The notes under the pieces: model-generated
Database searches by the model: none
The model's input: only the letters and a program-made list of their open reading frames with translations
What the model was told of the DNA's origin: nothing
Position numbers and translations under genes: made by a program
Source: Duganella radicis
Lineage (GTDB): Bacteria; Pseudomonadota; Gammaproteobacteria; Burkholderiales; Burkholderiaceae_D
Reading direction: 5' to 3'
Assembly: GCF_009720825.1 (NCBI RefSeq)
Contig: NZ_WNKY01000052.1
Location: 1 to 40,354, forward strand
Length of the DNA stretch: 40,354 nt
Shown here: piece by piece, positions 25,304 through 33,205 of the stretch
Position numbering within the stretch: position 1 is the first letter of the stretch
Layout of the letters: each line of letters opens with the position of its first letter

Positions 25304-25897
25304 TTAGTGGCACTTGAAGTAGTCGAACGGTTCGCGGCAATCGAGGCACTTGTAGAGCGCTTTGCAGGGCGTGGAGCCGAACTGGCTGGTGATTTCGGTG
25401 TGCGTGGAGCCGCAGCGCGGGCAGGCGATGCGCGGCGCGGCTGGCGCCGCCCTGCGCGAAACGGCGGACAAAACGCCCCGTTGTCCGGCGCCGGCGCGCA
25501 AAGCGCTGATGTCGATCACTTGCTGCGCCGGCGGCGCGATGCCGTAGCCGCGCAGGGCCGCCTTGCCGGTCTCGCTCATCCAGTCGGTGGTCCATGCCGG
25601 CGAGAGCTGGTTGTGCAGGCGCACCGTGGCCACGCCGCGCGCGTGCAGCGCCTCGGTGATGGCGTCGGCGATCACTTGCATGGCCGGGCAGCCGGAGTAC
25701 GTCGGTGTGATGGTGACGTCGCACGCGCCATCGGCCGCCACCCGCACCTCGCGCACGATGCCCAGGTCGACGATGCTGATGACCGGGATTTCGGGATCTG
25801 GCACCTCGCCGAGCCAACCCCATATTTGCTCAGCATGGGCTCCGGCCTCCGCCGGAGCGACGGCGGCGGTGGCGGTGGTCGGGGCGGCGGCTTTCAT
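25304..25897 (-). CDS. paaD: PaaD: epoxidase-associated Fe-S assembly factor
   Basis: A 197-residue member of the PaaD/MIP18 (DUF59) family, needed for maturation or function of the epoxidase. The conserved core starts at about residue 26 (WGWLGEVPDPEIPVISIVDL) with SGCPAM, and the C-terminal zinc-ribbon-like part has Cys in CPRCGS, STPCKAL and CLDC..FDYFKCH. The first 25 residues are an Ala-rich extension partly encoded by a perfect palindrome (25839-25858), probably a repeat element read through in frame. It lies between paaC (13 bases) and paaE (7 bases). Confidence 0.94.
   Translation of the reverse strand: MKAAAPTTATAAVAPAEAGAHAEQIWGWLGEVPDPEIPVISIVDLGIVREVRVAADGACDVTITPTYSGCPAMQVIADAITEALHARGVATVRLHNQLSPAWTTDWMSETGKAALRGYGIAPPAQQVIDISALRAGAGQRGVLSAVSRRAAPAAPRIACPRCGSTHTEITSQFGSTPCKALYKCLDCREPFDYFKCH
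25839..25858. repeat. REP-like palindrome inside paaD
   Basis: GCTCCGGC and GCCGGAGC form a perfect 8-base stem with a CTCC loop. The surrounding DNA encodes PAEAGAHAE in paaD, a stretch outside the conserved domain. I recall similar clustered palindromes scattered through genomes of related bacteria. No second copy of this exact stem is seen in this window. Confidence 0.55.
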
Positions 25898-25910
25898 GGC
25901 TGGCTCGCCG

Positions 25911-26663
25911 CTACCACGCCGCGCCCGGATAGGCGCGCTGGAGGAACTGCATCTCGGCCAGGATGTAGCCCAGATGCTCGGTGTGGCGGCCTTGCTTGCC
26001 GCCGCTCTGCATCCACGCGTCGGCCGGCGGCATGGTCAGCGTGGCCTCGGCCAGAATCTCGCCCACATGCGCCAGCCATTGTGCGCGCAAGCCGTCGGCC
26101 GCCGGCGCCACACCCTCGGCCACCATGGCCTCATCCACCGCATCGTAAGCAAACACCTCGCCGCTGTACATCCACAGCGCATCGACCGCCGCCTGCGTCC
26201 TGGCGTGGCTGACCGCCGTGCCATCGCCCAGCCGCACGATCAAGTCGCCGCTACGGCGCAGATGGTAGGTCACCTCCTTGAGCGACTTCTCCGCAATCGC
26301 CGCGATGCGCGCGTCGCTGCTGCGCGTCAGGCCTTCGATCAAAAAGTAATGCCACGCGTCGAAGAAGAACTGCCGCACCAGCGTGTCGGCGTAATTCCCG
26401 TTCGGCTGCTCCAGCAGCAGGCAGTTCCTGAACTCGTGCGCGTCGCGCAGATAGGCCAGCGCGTCCTCGTCGCGGCCCGCGCCTTCCAGCTCGGCGGCGT
26501 ATGCGTACCACATGCGCGTCTGGCCCAGCAGGTCCAGCGCCACATTGGTCAGCGCCATGTCCTCCTCCAGCGCCGGCCCCTTGCCGCACCACTGCGACAA
26601 CTGCTGGCTGAGTATCAAGGCGTTGTCGCCAAGACGCAGCAGGTAATTGACTTTGTTGTCCAT
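25911..26663 (-). CDS. paaC: PaaC: structural subunit of the phenylacetyl-CoA epoxidase
   Basis: A 250-residue ferritin-like subunit that partners PaaA in the multicomponent epoxidase. Typical segments are NKVNYLLRLGDNALILSQQL at the N-terminus, ALTNVALDLLGQTRMWYAY, and FFFDAWHYFL. PaaC has degenerate di-iron ligands and mainly a structural role in known systems. It starts 10 bases after paaB. Confidence 0.96.
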   Translation of the reverse strand: MDNKVNYLLRLGDNALILSQQLSQWCGKGPALEEDMALTNVALDLLGQTRMWYAYAAELEGAGRDEDALAYLRDAHEFRNCLLLEQPNGNYADTLVRQFFFDAWHYFLIEGLTRSSDARIAAIAEKSLKEVTYHLRRSGDLIVRLGDGTAVSHARTQAAVDALWMYSGEVFAYDAVDEAMVAEGVAPAADGLRAQWLAHVGEILAEATLTMPPADAWMQSGGKQGRHTEHLGYILAEMQFLQRAYPGAAW

Positions 26664-26673
26664 GGCGCGCGCC

Positions 26674-26958
26674 TCACAGATTTTTCACTTCTTCCGGCAT
26701 CGGGAAGAAGGTCGGATGGCGATACACCTTGCTGTTGGCCGGCTCGAACAGCGCGCCCTTGTCGGCCGGGCTGCTGGCGACGATGTCGGCCGCGCGCACC
26801 ACCCAGATGCTCACGCCCTCATTGCGCCGCGTGTAGACGTCGCGCGCATTGTTGATCGCCATTTCCGCGTCCGGCGCGTGCAGGCTGCCGACATGCTTGT
26901 GCGCCAGCCCGTGCTGGCTGCGGATGAAGACTTCCCACAGTGGCCATTCCTTGCTCAT
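26674..26958 (-). CDS. paaB: PaaB: epoxidase subunit
   Basis: A 94-residue small subunit of the phenylacetyl-CoA epoxidase. It contains the conserved opening WPLWEVFIRSQHGLAHKHVG and SLHAPDAEMAINNARDVYTRR, and ends in the usual short tail. The start codon overlaps the paaA stop (ATGA, 26955-26958), which should fix the A:B ratio by coupling. Confidence 0.96.
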   Translation of the reverse strand: MSKEWPLWEVFIRSQHGLAHKHVGSLHAPDAEMAINNARDVYTRRNEGVSIWVVRAADIVASSPADKGALFEPANSKVYRHPTFFPMPEEVKNL

Positions 26959-27938
26959 GCTGCTTGCTCCTTGTGTTTATCGGCATGCGCCACCAGCGCC
27001 TCGCGGAACCACTCGCCCTCCTCCCACGCCTTGACGCGCGTTTGCAGGCGCTCGCGGTTGCACGGGCCGTTGCCCTTCAGGACGTTGTGGAACTCGGCCC
27101 AGTCGATGGCGCCGAAGTCGTAATGGCCGGTCTCCGCGTTCCAGCGCAGATCGGGATCGGGGATGGTCAGGCCGAGAAATTCGGCCTGCGGCACGGTCTG
27201 GTCGACCATGCGCTGGCGCAGTTCGTCGTTGGAGAACAGCTTGATGCGCCACTGCGCCGATTGCGCGCTGTTGACCGATTCCGCGTCCGAGGGGCCGAAC
27301 ATCATCAGCGACGGCCACCACCAGCGGTTGAGCGCATCCTGCGCCATGGCCTTCTGCGCCGGCGTGCCGCGGCACAGCGCCAGCATGATGTCGTAGCCCT
27401 GGCGCGCGTGGAAGGACTCTTCCTTGCAGACGCGGATCATGGCGCGCGCGTACGGGCCGTAGGAGCAGCGGCACAGCGGGATCTGGTTGATGATGGCCGA
27501 GCCGTCCACCAGCCAGCCGATGGCGCCCATGTCGGCCCACGACAGGGTCGGATAGTTGAAGATGCTCGAATACTTGGCCTTGCCGCTGTGCAGGGCGGCC
27601 AGCAGCTCGTCGCGCGACACGCCCAGCGTTTCGGCGGCGCCGTACAGGTAGAGGCCATGGCCGGCTTCGTCCTGGATCTTGGCCAGCAGGATCGATTTGC
27701 GTTTCAGCGTGGGCGCGCGCGTCACCCAGTTCCCCTCCGGCAGCTGGCCGACGATTTCCGAATGCGCGTGCTGCGAGATCTGGCGTATCAGCGTCTTGCG
27801 GTAAGCCTCCGGCATCCAGTCCTTGGCCTCGATACGGATGCCGTCGTCGATGCGGGCCTGGAAGGCTTGCTCCTCCGGGCTCATGTCGGCGGCCGCGCGG
27901 ACTTGCTTGAGGCCGGTCTCCACCAGTTGTGCGTACAT
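26955..27938 (-). CDS. paaA: PaaA: catalytic subunit of the phenylacetyl-CoA epoxidase
   Basis: A 327-residue di-iron oxygenase subunit that inserts oxygen into the ring of phenylacetyl-CoA to give the 1,2-epoxide. Ferritin-like iron-ligand motifs are visible as QDEAGHGLYLY (ExxH) and KEESFHARQGYD (ExxH). The start at 27938 is chosen because a strong GGAGGAG site precedes it; an in-frame start 7 codons earlier would have none. It is the first gene of the leftward paa operon, with a good candidate promoter just upstream. Confidence 0.97.
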   Translation of the reverse strand: MYAQLVETGLKQVRAAADMSPEEQAFQARIDDGIRIEAKDWMPEAYRKTLIRQISQHAHSEIVGQLPEGNWVTRAPTLKRKSILLAKIQDEAGHGLYLYGAAETLGVSRDELLAALHSGKAKYSSIFNYPTLSWADMGAIGWLVDGSAIINQIPLCRCSYGPYARAMIRVCKEESFHARQGYDIMLALCRGTPAQKAMAQDALNRWWWPSLMMFGPSDAESVNSAQSAQWRIKLFSNDELRQRMVDQTVPQAEFLGLTIPDPDLRWNAETGHYDFGAIDWAEFHNVLKGNGPCNRERLQTRVKAWEEGEWFREALVAHADKHKEQAA

Positions 27939-27959
27939 GGCTGTCTCCTCCTTCGCCAC

Positions 27960-27988
27960 ATAATACGATACGGATTTTATTTTATCTA
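27960..27988 (-). promoter_or_regulatory. Candidate paaA promoter
   Basis: Read leftwards, TAGATA (27983-27988) and TATTAT (27960-27965) are exactly 17 bases apart, matching four and five of six consensus positions. Transcription would start about 15 bases before the paaA ATG, leaving just enough room for the GGAGGAG site. TACGAT occurs twice here, at 27964 and 27987, overlapping the two boxes. Confidence 0.55.
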
Positions 27989-28000
27989 CGATTATTTTGA

Positions 28001-28016
28001 ATCATATTAAAATGAT
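28001..28016. promoter_or_regulatory. AT-rich palindrome, candidate PaaX operator
   Basis: ATCATATTAAAATGAT is a palindrome with seven of eight base pairs matched. It lies between paaA and paaX, just upstream of the paaA promoter. A GAATCA (27999-28004) overlaps it; TGATTC-type half-sites are what I recall for E. coli PaaX. The binding role is inferred from position. Confidence 0.4.
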
Positions 28017-28086
28017 GCGTCGCGTTAATTTTTTTGCTGCGCTGCGGGTAAACTAGGGATTCCGCATTTAGCTTAATCAACCGCCT

Positions 28087-29085
28087 ATGAATTGCAACGA
28101 CTGGATCGCCAGCTTTTTGGCCACTGACCCGCCGCGCTCGAAGTCGCTGGTGGTGACCATCTTTGGCGATGCCATCGTGCCGCACGGCGGCATGGTGTGG
28201 CTGGGCAGCCTGATCGAGCTGCTGGCGCCGTTCGGCGTCAACGACCGGCTGTTGCGCACCTCGGTGTTCCGGCTGGCGCAGGAAGGCTGGCTGGGCGCCC
28301 AGCGCGACGGCCGCCGCGCCTCCTACGCCATCACGCCGGACGCCATGGCGCGCTTCGTGCACGCCTACCGCCGCATCTACGCCCCGCCCAATGTGCACTG
28401 GGACGGCAGCTGGACCCTGGTGCTGAACGGCGACGGCGCGCTCAACGCGGCCGAGCGGGCGGCGGTGCGCAAGGAATTGCTGTGGGAAGGCTACAGCGTG
28501 GTGGCGCCCGGCATCATGGGCCACCCGGCCGCCGACGGCCCGGCGCTGGATGAACTGTTAAAACGGCTGGGCGTGGCCGGCAAGCTGTTCGTGGTGCAGG
28601 GCAAGTCGATGCGCCAGGTCAGCGCGCGGCCGCTCAGCGATCTGGTGGCCGAGGGCTGGGACGTGGCTGGCGTGGCCGAGGGCTACAACCGTTTCATCGC
28701 GCAATTTCAGCCGCTGCTGGCGGCTTTGCGCGGTGGTGGCGCGAGCGACGAGGCCGACATGGCCGACGGCCTGGCGCCGGGCGGCGCGGCGGAGGCCGGC
28801 GATGCCGAAGCGTGTGACCAGCCGCTGACGCCGGAACAAGCCTTCGTGGTGCGCACCCTGCTGATCCACGCCTACCGCCGCGTGCAGCTGCACGACCCGC
28901 AGTTGCCGGTGGAACTGCTGCCGACGCCATGGCCGGGGGCGCTGGCCTACGAGCTGGCGCGCGCGATCTACCTGCTGGTCTACGCCGCCGCCGAGCAGCA
29001 CATCGACACCGCCCTGCGCCGCGAAGACGCCGCCGCGCCGTCCGCCGAACCCGCCTTCTTCGACCGCTTCGGCGGCCTGGCCTAG
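28087..29085 (+). CDS. paaX: PaaX: phenylacetyl-CoA-responsive repressor
   Basis: A 332-residue transcriptional repressor of the PaaX family. The N-terminal winged-helix part reads LVVTIFGDAIVPHGG and RLLRTSVFRLAQEGWL; the central part has SYAITPDAM, and the C-terminal part LLIHAYRRVQLHDPQLPVELLPTPWPG is typical. In known systems PaaX blocks the paa promoter until phenylacetyl-CoA binds. It diverges from paaA across 148 bases containing a candidate promoter and palindrome. An acidic low-complexity stretch near residue 220 (DEADMADGLAPGG) is somewhat longer than I would expect. Its TAG overlaps the stop of a possible gene remnant on the other strand (CTAG). Confidence 0.95.
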   Translation: MNCNDWIASFLATDPPRSKSLVVTIFGDAIVPHGGMVWLGSLIELLAPFGVNDRLLRTSVFRLAQEGWLGAQRDGRRASYAITPDAMARFVHAYRRIYAPPNVHWDGSWTLVLNGDGALNAAERAAVRKELLWEGYSVVAPGIMGHPAADGPALDELLKRLGVAGKLFVVQGKSMRQVSARPLSDLVAEGWDVAGVAEGYNRFIAQFQPLLAALRGGGASDEADMADGLAPGGAAEAGDAEACDQPLTPEQAFVVRTLLIHAYRRVQLHDPQLPVELLPTPWPGALAYELARAIYLLVYAAAEQHIDTALRREDAAAPSAEPAFFDRFGGLA

Positions 29086-29198
29086 GTTCGCGCCACCATC
29101 GGGAAAGCCTGCGGGTCGCGCAACGAGGCGACGCTCAGGTCAACATCCAATGCGGGCCAGTAAAGATGATCGGCGCCGGGCCGCCGCACGTCGCCGAT
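29082..29198 (-). pseudogene. Possible remnant of a DUF2442-like small gene
   Basis: The last 38 codons of a leftward frame include DHLYWPALDVDLSVASL and end PMVART. This resembles the C-terminal signature of DUF2442-type small proteins, which are often found near toxin-antitoxin genes. Upstream of this the frame becomes Arg/Pro-rich and shows no conserved N-terminus; a GTG at 29297 would be the only start. I read it as a decayed or truncated gene. The family match is from memory. Confidence 0.3.
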
Positions 29199-29340
29199 CT
29201 GCTCGGCGGCGCAACTGGCGCGGCGACAAGCCGCCGGTCTTCTCGGAAATCCGGGCGGGCTGGCGGACAAGCCTGTATCATGTCGGCTCCGCGCCACAAG
29301 CGCGAGCTACTTTCCACATAGAATTCACCAGGATTCCGCC

Positions 29341-30474
29341 ATGCCTATCAAAATCAGCCAGCAGTTCGACGCCGGCGCCATCGAGGTGGTTCGCGCCGAC
29401 GATCCGGCCGCCATCGACCTGAACATCCGCAAGGATTCCCACGCCGACATCACTCAGTGGTTCTACTACCGCGTGCAGGGCGCGCAGGGCACGCCGCTGA
29501 CCATGAACTTCCTCAACGCCGGCAGCGCCGCCTATCCGGACGGCTGGAAGGATTATCAGGCCGTGGCCAGCTACGACCGCGACACCTGGTTCCGCGTGCC
29601 GACCACCTACGACGGCAAGGTCATGACCATCAACCACACGCCCGAGTACGACAGCGTCTACTACGCCTACTTCGAGCCATACTCGTGGGAACGCCACCTG
29701 CAACTGCTGGACAACGCCCAGCTGTCGCCGCTGGTCAAGCTGGTCGACCTCGGCAACACGGTCGACGGCCGCGATCTCAACCTGCTGGTGATCGGCGATC
29801 CGGAAGCGGAACAAAAGGTGTGGGTGATCGCCCGCCAGCACCCCGGCGAGACCATGGCGGAATGGTTTGTGGAAGGCTTCGTCGAAGCCCTGCTCGACCC
29901 GGCCAACCCGTTCGGCCGCCAGTGCCTCAAGGAAGCGGTGTTCTACGTGGTGCCGAACATGAACCCGGACGGCTCGGTGCGCGGCAATCTGCGCACCAAC
30001 GCCGCCGGCGCCAACCTCAACCGCGAATGGCTGAACCCGACCATGGAGCGCAGCCCGGAAGTGTTCCTGGTCAGGCAGAAGATGCACGAAACCGGCGTCG
30101 ACCTGTGCCTGGACATCCACGGCGACGAGGGCTTGCCTTACGTGTTCGTGGCCGGCAGCGAATCGCTGCCGGACTTCACGCCGGACCAGGCCGAAGCGCA
30201 GCAATACTTCATCGATAATTTCCTGATCGCCAGCCCGGACTTCCAGGACGAATTCGGCTACGGCGAAACCCCGTACACGCCGGAAACGCTGACCATGGGC
30301 TCGCCGCACATCACCCACGCCTTCGGCTGCCTGTCGCTGACGCTGGAGATGCCTTTCAAGGACAACGCCAACGATCCGGACCCGGACACCGGCTGGAACG
30401 GCGCCCGCAGCGCCGAGCTGGGCAAGTCGATCCTGCAACCCGTGCTGCAATCGCTGCTGGCGCAGCAGCAGTAA
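29341..30474 (+). CDS. M14 carboxypeptidase, cytosolic (CCP/Nna1-like) type
   Basis: A 377-residue zinc carboxypeptidase without a signal peptide. The N-terminal 110 residues form the beta-domain typical of cytosolic carboxypeptidases (QWFYYRVQGA, YYAYFEPYSWERH). The catalytic domain has HPGE (His167, Glu170), the arginine/asparagine stretch NMNPDGSVRGNLRTN, DIHGDEG (His260) and the catalytic Glu336 in LTLEMPF. Eukaryotic relatives remove C-terminal glutamates from tubulin; the bacterial substrate is unknown. It follows an AGGA site 10 bases upstream; TAGAAT (29319-29324) could be a -10. It appears to be a single-gene unit. Confidence 0.92.
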   Translation: MPIKISQQFDAGAIEVVRADDPAAIDLNIRKDSHADITQWFYYRVQGAQGTPLTMNFLNAGSAAYPDGWKDYQAVASYDRDTWFRVPTTYDGKVMTINHTPEYDSVYYAYFEPYSWERHLQLLDNAQLSPLVKLVDLGNTVDGRDLNLLVIGDPEAEQKVWVIARQHPGETMAEWFVEGFVEALLDPANPFGRQCLKEAVFYVVPNMNPDGSVRGNLRTNAAGANLNREWLNPTMERSPEVFLVRQKMHETGVDLCLDIHGDEGLPYVFVAGSESLPDFTPDQAEAQQYFIDNFLIASPDFQDEFGYGETPYTPETLTMGSPHITHAFGCLSLTLEMPFKDNANDPDPDTGWNGARSAELGKSILQPVLQSLLAQQQ

Positions 30475-30568
30475 GGCCAACCTCTGCGGCGCCACAAGGC
30501 GGGCGCCGCCGGGAAAAATACACTGGACCTCAGGCGGCGCATTGGCGCGCCGCGTCTGGAGGTCCATC

Positions 30569-31708
30569 ATGCTTAGCCTGCCTTTGCGGCGCACCCTGCG
30601 CCGCGCTTCCCTGCTGCTTCCCATCCTGTTGTTGCCGGCCCTGCTGCCCGCGTGCGGCACGCCCTACCGGCCGCCCTTGCTGCCCGACACGCCGCCGGCG
30701 GTCTTCCCCGGCCTGATCGACATTGCCGCCCAGGCCGGCGGCCGCGAGGCCGATGTGCTGCTGGTGCACGGCATCTGCACCCACGACGCCGGCTGGCTGG
30801 ACGAAGTGCTGCCGCCGCTGACACGCGCTGTGCGCGACGCCACCGCCACGGCGCCCGCGCGCGTGGCCGGCGCCAGCGCGGCAGCGGTGCAAATCGTTCC
30901 CGCCACCATCGCCACGCCCGCCGGCCGGCTGCGCTTCGACGCCCTGATCTGGTCGCCACTGACCAGCGACCTCAAGCGCCAGCTGTGCTACGACCAGAGC
31001 GGCAAGTCAGCGCTGTGCACCGGCGCGCCGCCCTACCCGTACACGCGGGCAAAGCTCAACGCGCGCTTCAAGGATGGATTGATTGATGATTGCCTGCCGG
31101 ACGCCTTGATTTACGCGGGCGCGGCGCGCGAGACCATGCAGCTGCGCATGCGCGAGGCGGTCTTGCAGGTATTGTCCGGCATGCGCGCGGACGCGCCACT
31201 GGTGGTGATTTCGCACAGCATGGGCAGCAAGATGTTGTTCGACACGCTGCTGCGCATGAGCAACGAGCCGGCCGGGTCGCCGGCCGCGCTGGCCGCGCAG
31301 CAAGCGGTGCGACGCCTGCGCTTTCTGGTCATGGCGGCCAACCAGATTCCATTGCTGTCGCTGGCCGAGCAAGCGCCGGCATCGATGGCCGCCGCGACGG
31401 ACGCCGGGGACGCCACGCCACCGCCAGACAGCCTGCAACGCCTGCTGCGCCAGCACCGCACGCTGGCCGCCACACCGCCGCTGACGCTGGTCGCCTTCAC
31501 CGATCCCAACGACCTGTTGTCCTACACCCTGCCGCCGGAACGTTACGAAGCCAACGGCGTCACCGTCCACAACATCCTGGTCTCCAACGCGCCCACCTAC
31601 CTCGGCCTGCTGGAGCGCCCGGACACCGCCCACCTCAACTACCTGAGCAACCCGGACATCGGCCGCCTCATCGCCTGCGGCCAGCCAACAAGCAAGCTAT
31701 GTAACTGA
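30569..31708 (+). CDS. Alpha/beta-hydrolase lipoprotein (putative esterase/lipase)
   Basis: A 379-residue protein. The start at 30569 follows a GGAGG site; a start 9 codons earlier has none. An Arg-rich, Leu-rich signal peptide ends in LPAC (Cys29), a lipobox with an unusual Pro. The hydrolase fold shows the oxyanion segment VLLVHGICTHDAGW and the nucleophile elbow SHSMG (Ser217). A probable catalytic Asp lies near FTDPNDLL and a His near DTAHLNYL. Location is probably periplasmic or at the outer membrane. The substrate is unknown. The gene is flanked by an M14 peptidase on the left and converges on pmbA with a 50-base gap. Confidence 0.8.
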   Translation: MLSLPLRRTLRRASLLLPILLLPALLPACGTPYRPPLLPDTPPAVFPGLIDIAAQAGGREADVLLVHGICTHDAGWLDEVLPPLTRAVRDATATAPARVAGASAAAVQIVPATIATPAGRLRFDALIWSPLTSDLKRQLCYDQSGKSALCTGAPPYPYTRAKLNARFKDGLIDDCLPDALIYAGAARETMQLRMREAVLQVLSGMRADAPLVVISHSMGSKMLFDTLLRMSNEPAGSPAALAAQQAVRRLRFLVMAANQIPLLSLAEQAPASMAAATDAGDATPPPDSLQRLLRQHRTLAATPPLTLVAFTDPNDLLSYTLPPERYEANGVTVHNILVSNAPTYLGLLERPDTAHLNYLSNPDIGRLIACGQPTSKLCN

Positions 31709-31758
31709 GGGTGGCAGCGAGAACGGCCCGGCATCAACCGCCGGCGCCGCCTCACGGA

Positions 31759-33111
31759 TCAGGCCCCGGCCACCACCATGTTCTCGATCAGGATCGAGCC
31801 GGTGGACTTGGTGCCGCGCACCAGCACATCGTTACCGACCGCAACGATCTGCGCCAGCATGTCCTTCATGTTGCCGGCGATGGTGATCTCCTCCACCGGA
31901 TACTGGATCACGCCGTTCTCCACCCAATACCCGGCCGCGCCGCGCGAATAATCGCCGGTGACGTAGTTGGTGCCCTGCCCCATCAGCTCGGTGACCAGCA
32001 GGCCGGTGCCCATCTTGCGCAACATCCCGGCAAAGTCATCGGCGGCGGTGGTCAGCGACGAGGTCAGCGACAAGTTATGCGAGCCGCCCGCGTTGCCGGT
32101 GGTCTTCATGCCCAGCTTGCGCGCCGAATAGGTCGACAGGAAATACCCCTGCACCACGCCATCCTTGACCACGTCGCGCTTGACCGTGCGCACGCCCTCC
32201 TCATCGAAAGGCGCCGAGCCGACGCCGCCGACGATATGCGGGTCCTCATGAATCTGCACATGCCCGGCCAGCACCTGCTTGCCCAGCGAATCCAGCAGGA
32301 AGGTCGACTTGCGGTACAGGGCCCCGCCCGAGGTCGCCTGCACGAACGCCCCCAGCAGGCCGGCCGCCAGCGGCGCCTCGAACAGCACCGGGCAGGTGCG
32401 CGTATCGATGCTGCGCGCATGCAGCCGCGCCAGCGCGCGCTCGGCCGCATAACGCCCGATCGCCTCCGGCGACGACATCTTCGACGCATCGCGCACCGAC
32501 GAATACCAGTCGTCGCGCTGCATATGCTTGCCCTTGCCGGCGATCGGCGCCACCGACAAGGTGTGGCGCGAATACGGGTAGCCGCCGATGAAGCCGCGCG
32601 AATTGGCCGCCACGAAATGCGACTGCTGCACGTGCACGCCCGCGCCTTCCGAATTGGTCACGCGCGGATCGACCGCGAACGCGGCCGCCTCGGCGCGCTG
32701 CGCCAGCTTGACCGCTTCCTCGGTCGAGATCGGCCATGGATAGAACAATGCCAGATCGCGCGGATTCAGCTCCAACTGATCCTCGTCGGCCAGGCCGGCG
32801 CAATCGTCATCGGCGGTGAAGCGGGCGATGTTGTAGGCCGCCTCCACCGTCGCCTTCAAGGCGGCCGGCGAGAAATCGGAGGTCGAGGCATTGCCGCGCC
32901 GCTGGCCAATGAACACGGTCACGCCCATGCCCTTGTCCTTGTTCTGTTCGATCGTCTCGATCTGGCTCTTGCGCACCGACACCGACAGGCCGCTGCCCTC
33001 GCTGATTTCGACGGCACAATCGGTGCCGCCCTGGGCTTTGGCATAGCCCAGCACATCGCGTGCGAGCTGCTTTAACTGATCCTGGGTGTGGGTAAAATGG
33101 GTATCGCTCAT
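31759..33111 (-). CDS. pmbA: PmbA/TldE metallopeptidase subunit
   Basis: A 450-residue member of family U62 (TldD/PmbA). With its partner TldD, PmbA (TldE) forms a cytoplasmic protease that processes unfolded peptides such as microcin precursors and CcdA. Characteristic features are the N-terminal VEISEGSGLSVSVRKSQIET strand, NSRGFIGGYPYSRHT, and the C-terminal VTGDYSRGAAGYWVENG with EEITIAGN. PmbA lacks the HExxxH zinc motif carried by TldD, as expected. tldD is not in the window. The start at 33111 is preferred over an in-frame start 13 codons upstream. It diverges from darP, a conserved arrangement. Confidence 0.95.
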   Translation of the reverse strand: MSDTHFTHTQDQLKQLARDVLGYAKAQGGTDCAVEISEGSGLSVSVRKSQIETIEQNKDKGMGVTVFIGQRRGNASTSDFSPAALKATVEAAYNIARFTADDDCAGLADEDQLELNPRDLALFYPWPISTEEAVKLAQRAEAAAFAVDPRVTNSEGAGVHVQQSHFVAANSRGFIGGYPYSRHTLSVAPIAGKGKHMQRDDWYSSVRDASKMSSPEAIGRYAAERALARLHARSIDTRTCPVLFEAPLAAGLLGAFVQATSGGALYRKSTFLLDSLGKQVLAGHVQIHEDPHIVGGVGSAPFDEEGVRTVKRDVVKDGVVQGYFLSTYSARKLGMKTTGNAGGSHNLSLTSSLTTAADDFAGMLRKMGTGLLVTELMGQGTNYVTGDYSRGAAGYWVENGVIQYPVEEITIAGNMKDMLAQIVAVGNDVLVRGTKSTGSILIENMVVAGA

Positions 33112-33145
33112 GGGCTGTTTTCTTCGGGTGGCCGCTAAAACAGTT

Positions 33146-33154
33146 ATCATAGCA
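33146..33154 (-). promoter_or_regulatory. Candidate extended -10 for pmbA
   Basis: Read leftwards this is TGCTATGAT, an extended -10 (TGN plus TATGAT) about 35 bases before the pmbA ATG. The opposite strand reads TATCAT here and could serve darP. Confidence 0.4.
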
Positions 33155-33170
33155 GTCGTTTAAAGTTTAA

Positions 33171-33188
33171 GGGCGCGGCCACGCGCCC
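33171..33188 (+). promoter_or_regulatory. Hairpin in the darP leader
   Basis: GGGCGCG (33171-33177) pairs with CGCGCCC (33182-33188) around GCCA, ending 17 bases before the darP ATG. It lies in the transcribed leader if transcription starts near 33160, and could affect translation. No T-run follows. Confidence 0.4.
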
Positions 33189-33205
33189 GCGTGAAAGTTA
33201 ATATT

